From DASWRT01 sp036403035 (lineage in GTDB: Bacteria > Pseudomonadota > Alphaproteobacteria > ATCC43930 > CGMCC-115725), in NCBI GenBank assembly GCA_036403035.1, contig DASWRT010000252.1, positions 1 through 8,449 on the forward strand: DNA of 8,449 nt. Reading direction: 5' to 3'. Positions 1 through 6,888 of the stretch are shown in pieces (the stretch's first letter is position 1; every line of letters starts with the position of its first letter). The position numbers and the translations under genes are program-made. The notes beneath the pieces were generated by a model. It did not search any database. It was not told where the DNA came from and saw only the letters and a program-made list of their open reading frames with translations.

Positions 1-133
1 AGAGCTTGGTGACTTCCTTGTAGGCACCGTTGCCGAGAACCAGCGCAGCGCGCTTTTCTTGCGCGTCGGACGGCGGCGCCGGCGCGAGTAGCGCGACAGC
101 CACGGCCGCCACGAGATGAAGCACATGTCGCAT
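1..133 (-). CDS. Secreted caspase-like (peptidase C14) protein, N-terminal fragment
   Basis: Only the first 44 codons are visible; the gene runs off the left edge. The leftward ATG at 131-133 opens MRHVLHLVAAVAVALLAPAP, a short basic n-region and a hydrophobic core, with a likely signal-peptidase site near SDA-QE (residues 22-25). Straight after it comes EKRAALVLGNGAYKEVTKL, which matches the first beta strand and loop (RxALVIGNxxYxxxxxL) that opens caspase-like C14 domains in bacteria. Known family members are cysteine peptidases with a His-Cys dyad, but both catalytic residues would lie outside the window, so activity cannot be judged. The signal peptide suggests action outside the cytoplasm. 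No strong ribosome binding site is seen (only AGCAGG and a GGGG run upstream). The HExxH gene lies upstream on the same strand, 266 bases away, so co-transcription is possible but unproven. Confidence 0.72.
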   Translation of the reverse strand, partial: MRHVLHLVAAVAVALLAPAPPSDAQEKRAALVLGNGAYKEVTKL

Positions 134-319
134 CAGCCCCGACCTGCTCTAGGGTGGAAAGTGCACTGCGTGGTCGGTGGTTCTACTTAGACTATCACCA
201 TTGCCAGACCCATCGGAAGAGAGAAGACCGTGCAGTACCGCGGCGGCGAACCGTCTGTCTCGATAATCACCGTTTGTCGGACGCCGCTTTGGGCGCGGCT
301 CAGAGCTGTCGGACGGCAA

Positions 320-336
320 ACGACTGTCGGAGTCGT
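320..336 (-). terminator. Small hairpin downstream of the HExxH gene
   Basis: ACGACT and AGTCGT form a perfect 6-bp stem around a 5-base loop (GTCGG), about 64 bases past the stop of the leftward HExxH gene. Read leftward, it is followed only by TTTG, so it lacks a real U-tract. It may be a weak terminator or chance. TGTCGGA occurs three times between about 276 and 332, which adds a little local repetition. Confidence 0.2.
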
Positions 337-399
337 CGCCGTCGCGCAGTAGGTGCGGAATGCGGCGAACCCGACGCCTGCTGTCGCCCTCGCGGATCC

Positions 400-1209
400 T
401 CAATTCGGCAGGTACGTGTAGCTCGGCAGCCCGTGCGCCTCCAGCGACGCGCGGATGGCGTCCTCGGGGATGCCGAGGCAGATGCGATAGAGCGTCTGCA
501 GGACGTAGATGAAGACCGGGCCGTGGCAGCGGTCCTCGGGCACGAGGATGTGGCCGACCTCGTGCAGCACGAGGAAGCGGTAGAGGAAGCCGTCCTCGAT
601 GAGGATGCGGTTTCCGGCGACATCGGCGTACCCGCCGATCTGCGGATCCGGGAAGCCGGGAACGAGTTCGAGCGCCGGGGCCGGGCGGTCGCAGGCGGCA
701 AAGATCTCCGCGATCAGGACATCGGCTTCGGGCTTCGCGATGATTTCGTGCCCTTGACGAAACCTGGCGAACAGCCGGTCTTCCCACGCGCAGAGCGCCG
801 AGCGGTATTCGACATCGGCATCGCCGCAGGCCTTGGCCGCGACGACACCTTCGGTCAGCACCCATCGCACCGAGTTGGAGAACCCTTTCATTCCAGCGGT
901 TGCGCGAGCGGGTGCTGCCCGGTGCTCGGAACGCAGTGGAGCGATAGCCTGATCGCCATGAGTCCGAGGCAAGTCGTCGACGGTTAAATCCGCGCTGGCG
1001 GAACTTATTTGCGGGCTCCGCCGCGCCGCCGCCGGCTCTGCCGGCTGTGACTCGCTTTCCTTGCGCCTCTCCCAAGGTCCCGGACGCGTTGCGGCCATAG
1101 CCAGGGCTGCCCACACGAAGACCGGCAGGCCGCCGCTGCGTCGCGTATTGACCACGCGCCGCACGCTGCCGACGCCGCAACTATCGTCACTCGTTGTCCT
1201 CGCCGGCAT
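400..1209 (-). CDS. Putative membrane-anchored HExxH zinc metallopeptidase
   Basis: I do not recognise a named family. The C-terminal half has LHEVGHILVPEDRCHGPVF: an HExxH motif (H216, E217, H220) with another His nine residues on (H229) inside an HGPxF motif. This resembles the HExxH...HGxxF arrangement of SprT-like and related small gluzincin-type peptidases, where the three His would bind zinc and Glu is the base. Residues 27-40 (GLPVFVWAALAMAA) could be one membrane segment or an uncleaved signal. Residues 45-105 are Arg/Ser/Ala-rich and probably disordered. The start at 1209 is chosen because GGAG lies nine bases upstream and it includes the hydrophobic segment. Alternatives are the ATG at 1224 and the ATG at 891, which gives a 163-residue cytosolic form holding the whole catalytic region. 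Four Cys lie in the predicted domain. The open frame and motif support a real gene, but the substrate is unknown. Confidence 0.6.
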   Translation of the reverse strand: MPARTTSDDSCGVGSVRRVVNTRRSGGLPVFVWAALAMAATRPGPWERRKESESQPAEPAAARRSPQISSASADLTVDDLPRTHGDQAIAPLRSEHRAAPARATAGMKGFSNSVRWVLTEGVVAAKACGDADVEYRSALCAWEDRLFARFRQGHEIIAKPEADVLIAEIFAACDRPAPALELVPGFPDPQIGGYADVAGNRILIEDGFLYRFLVLHEVGHILVPEDRCHGPVFIYVLQTLYRICLGIPEDAIRASLEAHGLPSYTYLPN

Positions 1210-1653
1210 GACGCAAGTCTCCATCCGCCGATGCTGCAGCGCAACATGCCTGGATGGCCGGCGGCAACAGGTTTTGTGCAGTGCATTATGCGACTTAAGG
1301 ACGCGGGCGTCAACGCAATGAACCGCTTTGTTGCGCATCGTTGAGTAACAAAACGCTGATTAACAACCTCATACAGGGTGAAAATTCATGGGGCCGTGGT
1401 GAGTGTCGAGGCCCATTTCCGGTGCGACGGATAAGCTGAAACTCATAACAATCCTGGCAGATCTTCGGGGGTGGCGACCCGAATGGCAGCCGGGTGTTGT
1501 GGTTAATTTCACATATTGAATACCCTTTTTTATAGTGTAACATTGTGTGACTGAGTCGACAATGATGCCGTGAGCCTTCGCGCGAGTTGATCTGATTTGG
1601 CATCGAACTTGCACTTACTTTTGTGCGATGCGGCACACCTGGGGGAGTTGTCT
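1210..1653. other. AT-rich gene-free region between divergent genes
   Basis: This 444-base stretch separates the leftward HExxH gene from the rightward hydrolase. From about 1330 to 1620 it is clearly richer in A and T than the rest of the window, with runs such as TTTTTTATAG (1525-1534) and AACAAAACG near 1347. I see no recognisable gene. Short leftward frames exist (for example from a GTG at 1511 down to 1369) but their products resemble nothing I know. It probably carries the promoters for both flanking genes and may represent acquired DNA. Confidence 0.5.
1516..1543 (+). promoter_or_regulatory. Candidate sigma70-type promoter for the hydrolase gene
   Basis: TTGAAT (1516-1521) and TAACAT (1538-1543) each match four of six consensus positions and are 16 bases apart. 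They lie in the AT-rich stretch about 110 bases before the hydrolase ATG. An overlapping TATAGT at 1531 could be an alternative -10. This is a pattern match only. Confidence 0.3.
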
Positions 1654-2679
1654 ATGCGCGCCCAGTTGCACCTTCCATGGCGACGCCAGAATGCTCTCGG
1701 CACCCGCTGCCAGCATGCCCACGACGAATCAACGGAATGGCCGGCGCCGGCCATACGGCAGCGGCTGACCGGTTCGAGCGGGATCCGGCGAGCCGTTTGC
1801 GCGGCGGCGTTCGTGGCGGCGACGTTGGCCTGTCCGGGGCACCCGGCGGCAGGTACGATCGCGCAGACGCAGACGTGGATGGCGCCTGCCGATCCGGCGC
1901 AGACAATCCTCGGCCCCGATGACGCTCAGGGCGCCGTGGTCTGGAGCCATGGCCGTTCCATTGACGCCGAGGATTATCTGGCGCCCACGCCGCCATACGC
2001 CGCCGCACTGCGCGAAAGCGGCTGGGACACGTACCGCTTCAACCGCTTGCGTGAGCACGACACTCTGCCGGACAGCGCACGCGCGCTCGCCGCTGTCGTG
2101 CACGAGCTCAAGGGCCGCGGTTACCGGCATGTCATCCTCGCCGGCCAATCCTTCGGCGCCTTTCTCTCGCTGATGGCCGCCGATGCCAGCGACGAGGTCG
2201 ACACGGTGATCGCCACCGCGCCAGCGGCGTTCGGCACTTTTTCCGACTCCTACGACAGCTGGCGGCAGAATGCTTCGCGCCTTTACCCGCTGCTCGACGG
2301 GGTACGCAGCGCCCGCGTCATGCTGTTCTTCTTTCACGGCGACGATTTCGATCCCGGCGGACGAAACGAGCGCTCGCGGGAAATCCTCGAAGCCCACCAC
2401 GCCAAGTACCTCATCGTCGACCAGCCCGCGGGGTTGGTCGGGCATTGGGCGGCGGCGACGCCGGCGTTTGCCGAACGCTTCGGTCGCTGCATGCTCGATT
2501 TCGCCGGAGCGCGCGCCGGCCGGCCGGATATGCCTTGCGACCGGGAGGCGCCCGAGGTCGCGGAGGACGGCAGCATATCGACCGGCCCCGGCCCGCAGCC
2601 GCTGATCTCACATCTCGCGTCGACAAAGATCCCGTCGGACGGAGCGGCGGCCGGGCCGGCAAAAAATCGCCAACGGTGA
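1654..2679 (+). CDS. Secreted alpha/beta hydrolase
   Basis: A 341-residue serine hydrolase of the alpha/beta fold, perhaps an esterase or dienelactone-hydrolase-like enzyme; the substrate cannot be told. Visible catalytic features: an HG turn (VWSHGRS, residues 97-102) that could help form the oxyanion hole; the nucleophile elbow LAGQSFGAFLSL with S166 in GxSxG; an acid in FFFHGDDFDPGG (D230, D231 or D233); and the final His in VGHWAAATPAF (H264). Residues 46-66 form a basic-hydrophobic signal segment (RRAVCAAAFVAATLA) ending near HPAAG, so export is likely, although the 45-residue leader before it is long. The ATG at 1654 is chosen because GGGGGAG lies five bases upstream; an in-frame ATG at 1597 has no such site. 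Residues after about 310 are Pro/Ala/Gly-rich and look disordered. The next gene starts about 156 bases downstream, in the same direction. Confidence 0.82.
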   Translation: MRAQLHLPWRRQNALGTRCQHAHDESTEWPAPAIRQRLTGSSGIRRAVCAAAFVAATLACPGHPAAGTIAQTQTWMAPADPAQTILGPDDAQGAVVWSHGRSIDAEDYLAPTPPYAAALRESGWDTYRFNRLREHDTLPDSARALAAVVHELKGRGYRHVILAGQSFGAFLSLMAADASDEVDTVIATAPAAFGTFSDSYDSWRQNASRLYPLLDGVRSARVMLFFFHGDDFDPGGRNERSREILEAHHAKYLIVDQPAGLVGHWAAATPAFAERFGRCMLDFAGARAGRPDMPCDREAPEVAEDGSISTGPGPQPLISHLASTKIPSDGAAAGPAKNRQR

Positions 2680-2835
2680 TACCGCCGCTCCTCCGCTCCG
2701 GTGCGCTTGCGCCGACATCGCCTGCCTCTGCGACAACGAAGAGCCCATCTCAGGCTTTCGGCCGTTCCGCAATACCGCCTATGTTCGCTTCACGGAGTGT
2801 ATGGGCAGGCGCTGGCGGACGGAGAGGCGCGGATC

Positions 2836-4020
2836 TTGAACGGCAATGTAGTGATCATCGGCGGCGGCGTGATCGGCAGCGCGGTCGCGGCTTTCCTCGC
2901 GGCGGAGCCGGGCTTCGCCGGGCGCACGATCGTGATCGAGCGCGACCCGACCTATCGCACCGCGTCGTCGGCGCTCTCGGCCAGCTCGATCCGGCAGCAA
3001 TTCTCGACGCCCGTGAATATCGCGATCTCACGCTTCGGGATCGGGTTCCTGCGCGACATCGGCCGGCGCCTCGCTATCGAGGACGATCCGGCAGCGGCGC
3101 CGGATGTCGGGCTGCGCGAGCCTGGGTATCTTTACGTCGCGACCGCGGCCGGAATGCCTATTATTGAGGCAAACCATCGGGTGCAGCGGGAGCAGGACGT
3201 CGACGTCGCGCTGCTCGATCCCGGCGCGCTCGCCGCCCGCTTCCCGTGGCTCGCCGTCGACGATCTTGCGATGGGATCGCTCGGCCTTTCCGGCGAAGGC
3301 TGGTTCGACGGATACGCGCTGCTCCAGGCATTCCGCCGCAAGGCGCGCTCGCTCGGGGTGCGCTACCTCGCCGACGAGACGGTCGCGCTCGACCGGCGGG
3401 GCGGCCGGATCGAGGGCGTCCGCCTCGCCTCCGGCGAAACGCTTCCGGCCGGCGCCGTGGTCAACGCCGCCGGGCCGTGGGCGGCGAAGGTCGCGGCGAT
3501 GGCCGACCTCGATCTGCCGGTGCGCGGCCGGCGCCGCTCGGTGTTCGTCTTCGATTGCCGCGAGAGCCTGCCCGGCTGCCCGCTGGTGATCGACACGTCG
3601 GGCGTCTGGTTCCGGCCGGAGGGCGCGCACTTCATCTGCGGCATGTCGCCCGCCGAGGGCGAGGAGGATCCGGACGACGTGCCGCTGGAGGTCGAGCACC
3701 ACTTGTTCGAGGAGGCGATCTGGCCGGCGCTCGCCCGGCGGGTGCCGGCGTTCGAGGCGGTCAAGGTGCTCTCGTCGTGGGCCGGCTACTACGACTACAA
3801 CGTCTTCGACCAGAACGGCATCGTCGGCCGCGATCCGGACATCGAGAATCTCTATGTCGCCAACGGTTTCAGCGGCCACGGGCTGCAGCAGTCGCCGGCA
3901 GTCGGCCGCGCCGTCGCCGAGTTGATCGCGCACGGCGCGTACCGCACGCTCGACCTGTCGCCGCTCGGCCCGGAGCGCATCCGCGCCGGCCGGCCGCTTC
4001 GCGAGTTGTGCGTGATCTGA
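2836..4020 (+). CDS. FOXRED1-type FAD-dependent oxidoreductase (DAO superfamily)
   Basis: A 394-residue flavoenzyme of the glycine/D-amino-acid oxidase superfamily. The N-terminus is the FAD Rossmann motif VVIIGGGVIGSAVAAFLAA (GxGxxG at residues 9-14), and an acidic residue ends strand two (E35 in IVIERD). Next come TASSALSASSIRQQFS (about 42-57), typical of this group, and the second flavin-contact region VVNAAGPWA (208-216). The C-terminal signatures WAGYYDYNVFDQNGI (315-329) and GFSGHGLQQSPAVGRAVAEL (344-363) closely recall FOXRED1, the mitochondrial complex I assembly oxidoreductase, and its bacterial relatives. Those relatives probably oxidise small amines or amino acids, so a complex I role here should not be assumed. 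The TTG at 2836 is preferred because it gives MNGNVVIIGGG and follows GGAGAGG; upstream in-frame codons add an Arg-rich leader unlike the family. No signal peptide, so cytoplasmic or membrane-peripheral. Confidence 0.88.
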   Translation: MNGNVVIIGGGVIGSAVAAFLAAEPGFAGRTIVIERDPTYRTASSALSASSIRQQFSTPVNIAISRFGIGFLRDIGRRLAIEDDPAAAPDVGLREPGYLYVATAAGMPIIEANHRVQREQDVDVALLDPGALAARFPWLAVDDLAMGSLGLSGEGWFDGYALLQAFRRKARSLGVRYLADETVALDRRGGRIEGVRLASGETLPAGAVVNAAGPWAAKVAAMADLDLPVRGRRRSVFVFDCRESLPGCPLVIDTSGVWFRPEGAHFICGMSPAEGEEDPDDVPLEVEHHLFEEAIWPALARRVPAFEAVKVLSSWAGYYDYNVFDQNGIVGRDPDIENLYVANGFSGHGLQQSPAVGRAVAELIAHGAYRTLDLSPLGPERIRAGRPLRELCVI

Positions 4021-4038
4021 GGCGGCTCTACCGCTGTC

Positions 4039-4062
4039 GGGCAGAACGGCTGTCATCTGCCC
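4039..4062 (+). terminator. Hairpin after the FAD oxidoreductase gene
   Basis: GGGCAGA (4039-4045) and TCTGCCC (4056-4062) form a perfect 7-bp stem with a 10-base loop, 18 bases past the oxidoreductase stop. Only CTTT follows, then GGGG, so the T-tract is poor. It could attenuate read-through into the next gene, but a structural role is not shown. Confidence 0.35.
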
Positions 4063-4152
4063 CTTTGGGGTGAGTGTGGAACAATGTCGTCCCCTCGTTG
4101 TTGGGATCAACGGCAGGGAAAGCCACCCCATCGAGTCATCTCACGGTTGCGC

Positions 4153-4797
4153 ATGAAAACCAGCCGCCGCCCGGCTTTGCTGTCCCGACGAACTGTGCTT
4201 GCCGCCGCCGGCATCGGCGCGGCCTTCATCCGCACGATCCCCTCCGCCTGGGCCCAATCCGCCTTCGAGGAGCGGCGGCTGCTGATCGAGAACCCGCATA
4301 CCGGCGAGAGCTTTGCGGACGTCTATTGGTGCCGCGGCCAGTACGTCGAGCCGGCGCTGGAACAGATCAATTGGGTGATGCGCGACTTCCATCGCGACAT
4401 CGTCGAGCCGATCGACCCCTCGCTGCTTGACCTGCTGTACCGGCTGGCCGAGACGGTCGACGCCGAGAATCCGGTGCGTATCCTCTCCGGCTACCGAACG
4501 CCCGAGACGAACCGGCTGCTCGGCCGGGAGGGGCTGTCGGTGGCGAAGAACAGCCAGCATCTCTACGGCAAGGCCGCCGACATCTGCATCGAGGGCGTCA
4601 GCCTGCGCGATCTGCGGCGCGCCGCGCTGGAACAGGAAGCAGGCGGCGTCGGGCTGTATCCCCGCGACGGCTTCGTCCATGTCGATGTCGGGCCGGTCCG
4701 CACCTGGGCATGGCCGGTGCGGCGAACGCGACGGCGGCACGGCGGCAGCTCTGCCGCCGCCGAGGGTGGCCGCGGCAGGGGCGGCCGCAGGGCCTGA
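4153..4797 (+). CDS. Tat-exported DUF882/YcbK-type protein (M15-like peptidase fold)
   Basis: A 214-residue protein of the DUF882 (Peptidase_M15_2, YcbK-like) family, which has a zinc-peptidase fold related to D-Ala-D-Ala and murein L,D-carboxypeptidases. It is presumed to act on peptidoglycan in the periplasm. The N-terminus carries a twin-arginine signal: LSRRTVLAAAGIGAAF (residues 10-25), cleaved near AWA-Q (33-35). Family landmarks are VRILSGYRTPETN (108-120), SQHLYGKAADI with putative zinc ligands H136 and D143, and GFVHVDVGPVRTW with H176 and D178. After residue 188 there is an odd Arg/Gly/Ala-rich tail (RRTRRRHGGSS...RGRGGRRA). Relatives commonly stop soon after the VRxW motif, so the tail may be a lineage extension or read-through after loss of the original stop. 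The ATG at 4153 is chosen for the normal Tat n-region, though its ribosome site is weak. An ATG at 4084, behind GTGTGGAACA, would add 23 residues. Confidence 0.85.
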   Translation: MKTSRRPALLSRRTVLAAAGIGAAFIRTIPSAWAQSAFEERRLLIENPHTGESFADVYWCRGQYVEPALEQINWVMRDFHRDIVEPIDPSLLDLLYRLAETVDAENPVRILSGYRTPETNRLLGREGLSVAKNSQHLYGKAADICIEGVSLRDLRRAALEQEAGGVGLYPRDGFVHVDVGPVRTWAWPVRRTRRRHGGSSAAAEGGRGRGGRRA

Positions 4798-4910
4798 CCG
4801 ATCGCCGGCGGCTGCGGCGGCTCGCCGATGTTGCCGGACGCGTCCGGTTGCGGCATTTCTCCATGGTCGCACCGCTCTCGTTGCGGGCAATCGAGGACAT
4901 GGAGGATGGA

Positions 4911-5258
4911 ATGCGTCGGTCCCCATCGATGTTGCCGATCGGCGCGTTGGTTGCCGGTCTCGTTCTGGCGTCGGCCGCCGCGACGGCCGGACCCGCCGCC
5001 GGATTGTCGCCGGAGCGCGCTCCGGGTTCCGCGTCCCTCACGCGCGTTCAGGCGACCGCCGCGCAGCAGCAGATGGCGCGGATCAACGTCAAGAGCGCCG
5101 TTCTCCGCGCTTCGCCCGAATCCAAGGGCAAGAAGCTTGCCTCGCTGCGGCGCGGCACCCACGTCGAGATCCTCGACAGCACCGGCGACTGGGCGCATGT
5201 CCGCGCCGGCAAGCGGGAAGGCTACGTCCTGAAGACGCTGCTCGTCGCGGGCGGGTGA
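4911..5258 (+). CDS. Small secreted bacterial SH3-domain protein
   Basis: A 115-residue exported protein. Residues 1-27 form a signal peptide (MRRSPSM, then a core IGALVAGLVLASAAATAG). A linker rich in Ala, Ser and Gln follows to about residue 56. One bacterial SH3 (SH3b/SH3_3-like) domain then fills residues 57-112: INVKSAVLRASPESKGKKLASLRRGTHVEIL...DWAHVRAGKREGYVLKTLL. The LRASP, RGTHVEIL, GDWAHV and GYVLKTLL segments are the usual strand and loop signatures. Such domains often bind peptidoglycan or serve as protein-contact modules, and no catalytic domain is attached. The ATG at 4911 follows GGAGG with a five-base spacer, a strong site that sets the start; an ATG at 4899 overlaps that site. 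It lies 113 bases after the DUF882 gene in the same direction, which suggests a shared cell-wall task, although the gap is long for a tight operon. Confidence 0.85.
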   Translation: MRRSPSMLPIGALVAGLVLASAAATAGPAAGLSPERAPGSASLTRVQATAAQQQMARINVKSAVLRASPESKGKKLASLRRGTHVEILDSTGDWAHVRAGKREGYVLKTLLVAGG

Positions 5259-5677
5259 GCCGTATCCGCGACGGAATCCGAACCGGCGCGGACGGCGGCC
5301 GCTCGCCGGGACTCCCACGCCGCGCACGGCAACGGTGTCTTCTCCCATCGTCGCCCCGTTCTTCCGGTCCAAGGAGCCGCCGACACGCCGACTTTATCGC
5401 GACGCCGACGCGGGGACCACCCGCCCGCCGCCGCTATGACGTCCGACCCGGATCTGCGAGAGCGGATGCGGAATATGAGTTGAGGATCGGGGGATCAGGA
5501 AAAAGGAACGCTTTAACGCGAAGGACGCAAAGGGCTCGCGACGGACGCGGAGGGAATTCATGGCGCGCAGGCACTCCGCGGCGCCGGCCGTCGCGTCCCT
5601 GGCGAACCCTTGGCGTCCTTCGCGCTGAGGCGTTCGCGGTTGATCTGAAACGCGGCGGCTGACGGGGGCGGTGGCGG
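5259..5677. other. Gene-free region between converging genes
   Basis: The SH3 gene and the broken ABC gene point toward each other across this 419-base stretch. No plausible gene is seen in either direction, although long GC-rich frames cross it. The right half holds the long inverted repeat at 5507-5634. Just before it, GATCGGGGGATCAGGAAAAAGG (within about 5485-5506) is a purine-rich run without evident function. Confidence 0.5.
5507..5634. repeat. Long imperfect inverted repeat (palindromic intergenic element)
   Basis: Arms at 5507-5553 and 5588-5634 are reverse complements at 38 of 47 positions, with a 34-base loop. The best part is CGCGAAGGACGC (5517-5528), perfectly mirrored by GCGTCCTTCGCG (5613-5624), then AAGG and a looser outer half containing GGACGCG. 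RNA from either strand could fold into a long hairpin, and its position between converging genes suits bidirectional termination. The GCGAAGGACGCAAAGG core resembles dispersed intergenic repeats seen in various GC-rich bacteria. A single copy is visible here, so membership of a repeat family is inferred. Confidence 0.7.
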
Positions 5678-6842
5678 TCAAGCGGCGATCGGCTCGCCGC
5701 TTATGTTCCCGGGCTCGCCGGCATAGCTCTGCCACATCGCCCGAAAGGCCGGTTGGCGGACGAGAAGCTCCGCCGCGGTGCCGGCATCGACGATCCGCCC
5801 GTCCGCCATCAGTATAACCGTGTCGAAGCGCGGCAGCAGATGCAGGCGACGGATCGAGGAGACCACGCAGGCCGCGGGGAAGGCGCCGAGCAGATTGTCG
5901 TAGATCCGCGCCTCGGTCGCGGGATCGAGGCTGCTGGTCGGCTCGTCGAGCATGATCAGCGAGCTGTCGCGCGCCGCGAGGATGCCGCGCGCCAGCGCCA
6001 CCCGCTGCTTCTGCCCGCCGGAGAGGTTGACGCCGCGCTCCGCCGTGCCGGTCGCGAGTCCGTGCGGCAGCCGTTCGATCACCGGCGTCAGGCGGGCGAG
6101 GTCGCAGGCGCGGCGGATCGAGGCCGGGCCGTGCTCGACGCCCATCGTCACGTTCTGCCCGATGCTGCTCTCGAACACTTCCGGGTCCTGCGGGATCAGC
6201 GTCGCGATCGCGCTGAGGTTCGCGAGGTCCGGCCGCGCCGCGCCGTCGACCGAGATGGCGGCCTCTCCGGCGTCGTAGAGGCCGGCGAGGACACGCAGCG
6301 GCGTCGACTTGCCCGACCCGCTCTCGCCGATCAGCGCGATGCGGCCGCGCCGCAGCGTCAGCGAGACGTCGCGGAGCGCCGGCCCGTTGCTGCCGCGCGT
6401 CCCGGCATAGGCGAAGGAGAGGCGTTCGACGCGGATCTCGCGCCACCCCTGGGGGACCGGCGCCGTGCCCTTCGCCGGGTCCGGTTCGGCGAGGATCTCC
6501 TCCGCGCCTGCGAAATCGTGCTGGTAGCGGACGAGGTCCTGGTAGTTCGCCGCCATCGAGCTGACGACGCCACCCGCCTGCTGCGCGTACTGGAACACCA
6601 TGACCGCGCTGCCGAGCAGCACCGGCTCGCCGCTGCGCCACGCGAGCAGGCCGCAGATCGCGACGAGGCCGCAGCGGATGCCGTTGTTGAGCAAGGTCGA
6701 TCGCGCACCATTTCGCCTCGTTCACGACGGCGCTGCGGCGCAGCGGCGCGAACACCTCGGCGAGGCGCGCGGCGAGCGCGTGCCGCGTCGCCGCCTGGAG
6801 CCGCAGCGCCACCACCCTCGAGATGTTGCCGAGGCACGTCCG
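5678..6842 (-). pseudogene. Broken ABC exporter (membrane plus ATPase domains)
   Basis: The remains of a half-size ABC exporter. The downstream piece (6694 to 5678, 338 codons) holds the end of the membrane domain (hydrophobic segments such as CGLVAICGLLAW) and a whole ATPase domain: Walker A GESGSGKST (residues 123-131), Q-loop PQDPEVF (Q169), signature LSGGQ (224-228), Walker B LIMLDE (246-251) and D-loop SSLD. Upstream, the matching reading continues one frame over (AATRHALAARLAEVF...VNEAKWCAIDL). Removing one A at 6693-6694 on the + strand would join CAIDL to LNNGIRCG, so a +1 shift breaks the gene, and most of the membrane domain is missing before about 6842. Further wear: the switch histidine is Arg (SSIRRLHLL, residue 282, codon CGT where CAT/CAC is expected), and the residue after Walker A is Pro (GKSTP) where Leu is usual. 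A sequencing error could explain the shift but not the missing 5' end. The substrate is unknown. Confidence 0.8.
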
Positions 6843-6888
6843 GTTTGATGAGCGGGGGGCATCGCCACCGCGCCTGTCCTCGACTCTA

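Noticed and set aside
276..332. Three TGTCGGA repeats as a possible array
   Set aside because: The units are only seven to nine bases and irregularly spaced, so this is neither a CRISPR array nor a clear iteron set.
154..987. Long rightward open frame across the HExxH gene
   Set aside because: It is antisense to the HExxH gene; its product is Arg/Asp/Glu-biased with no domain, typical of a shadow in GC-rich DNA.
149..1180. 343-codon leftward frame overlapping the HExxH gene
   Set aside because: Extremely Arg-rich, no motifs, and it overlaps the frame that carries HEVGH.
1369..1614. Small leftward frames in the AT-rich region, including a GTG at 1511 behind AAGGG
   Set aside because: No recognisable motif or composition of a real protein; promoter DNA is a simpler reading.
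3028..4131. 367-codon leftward frame
   Set aside because: Exact antisense of the FAD oxidoreductase; no domain signatures.
4427..5662. 411-codon rightward frame crossing the DUF882 and SH3 genes
   Set aside because: It runs through two better genes in another frame and is dominated by Arg, Ala and Gly.
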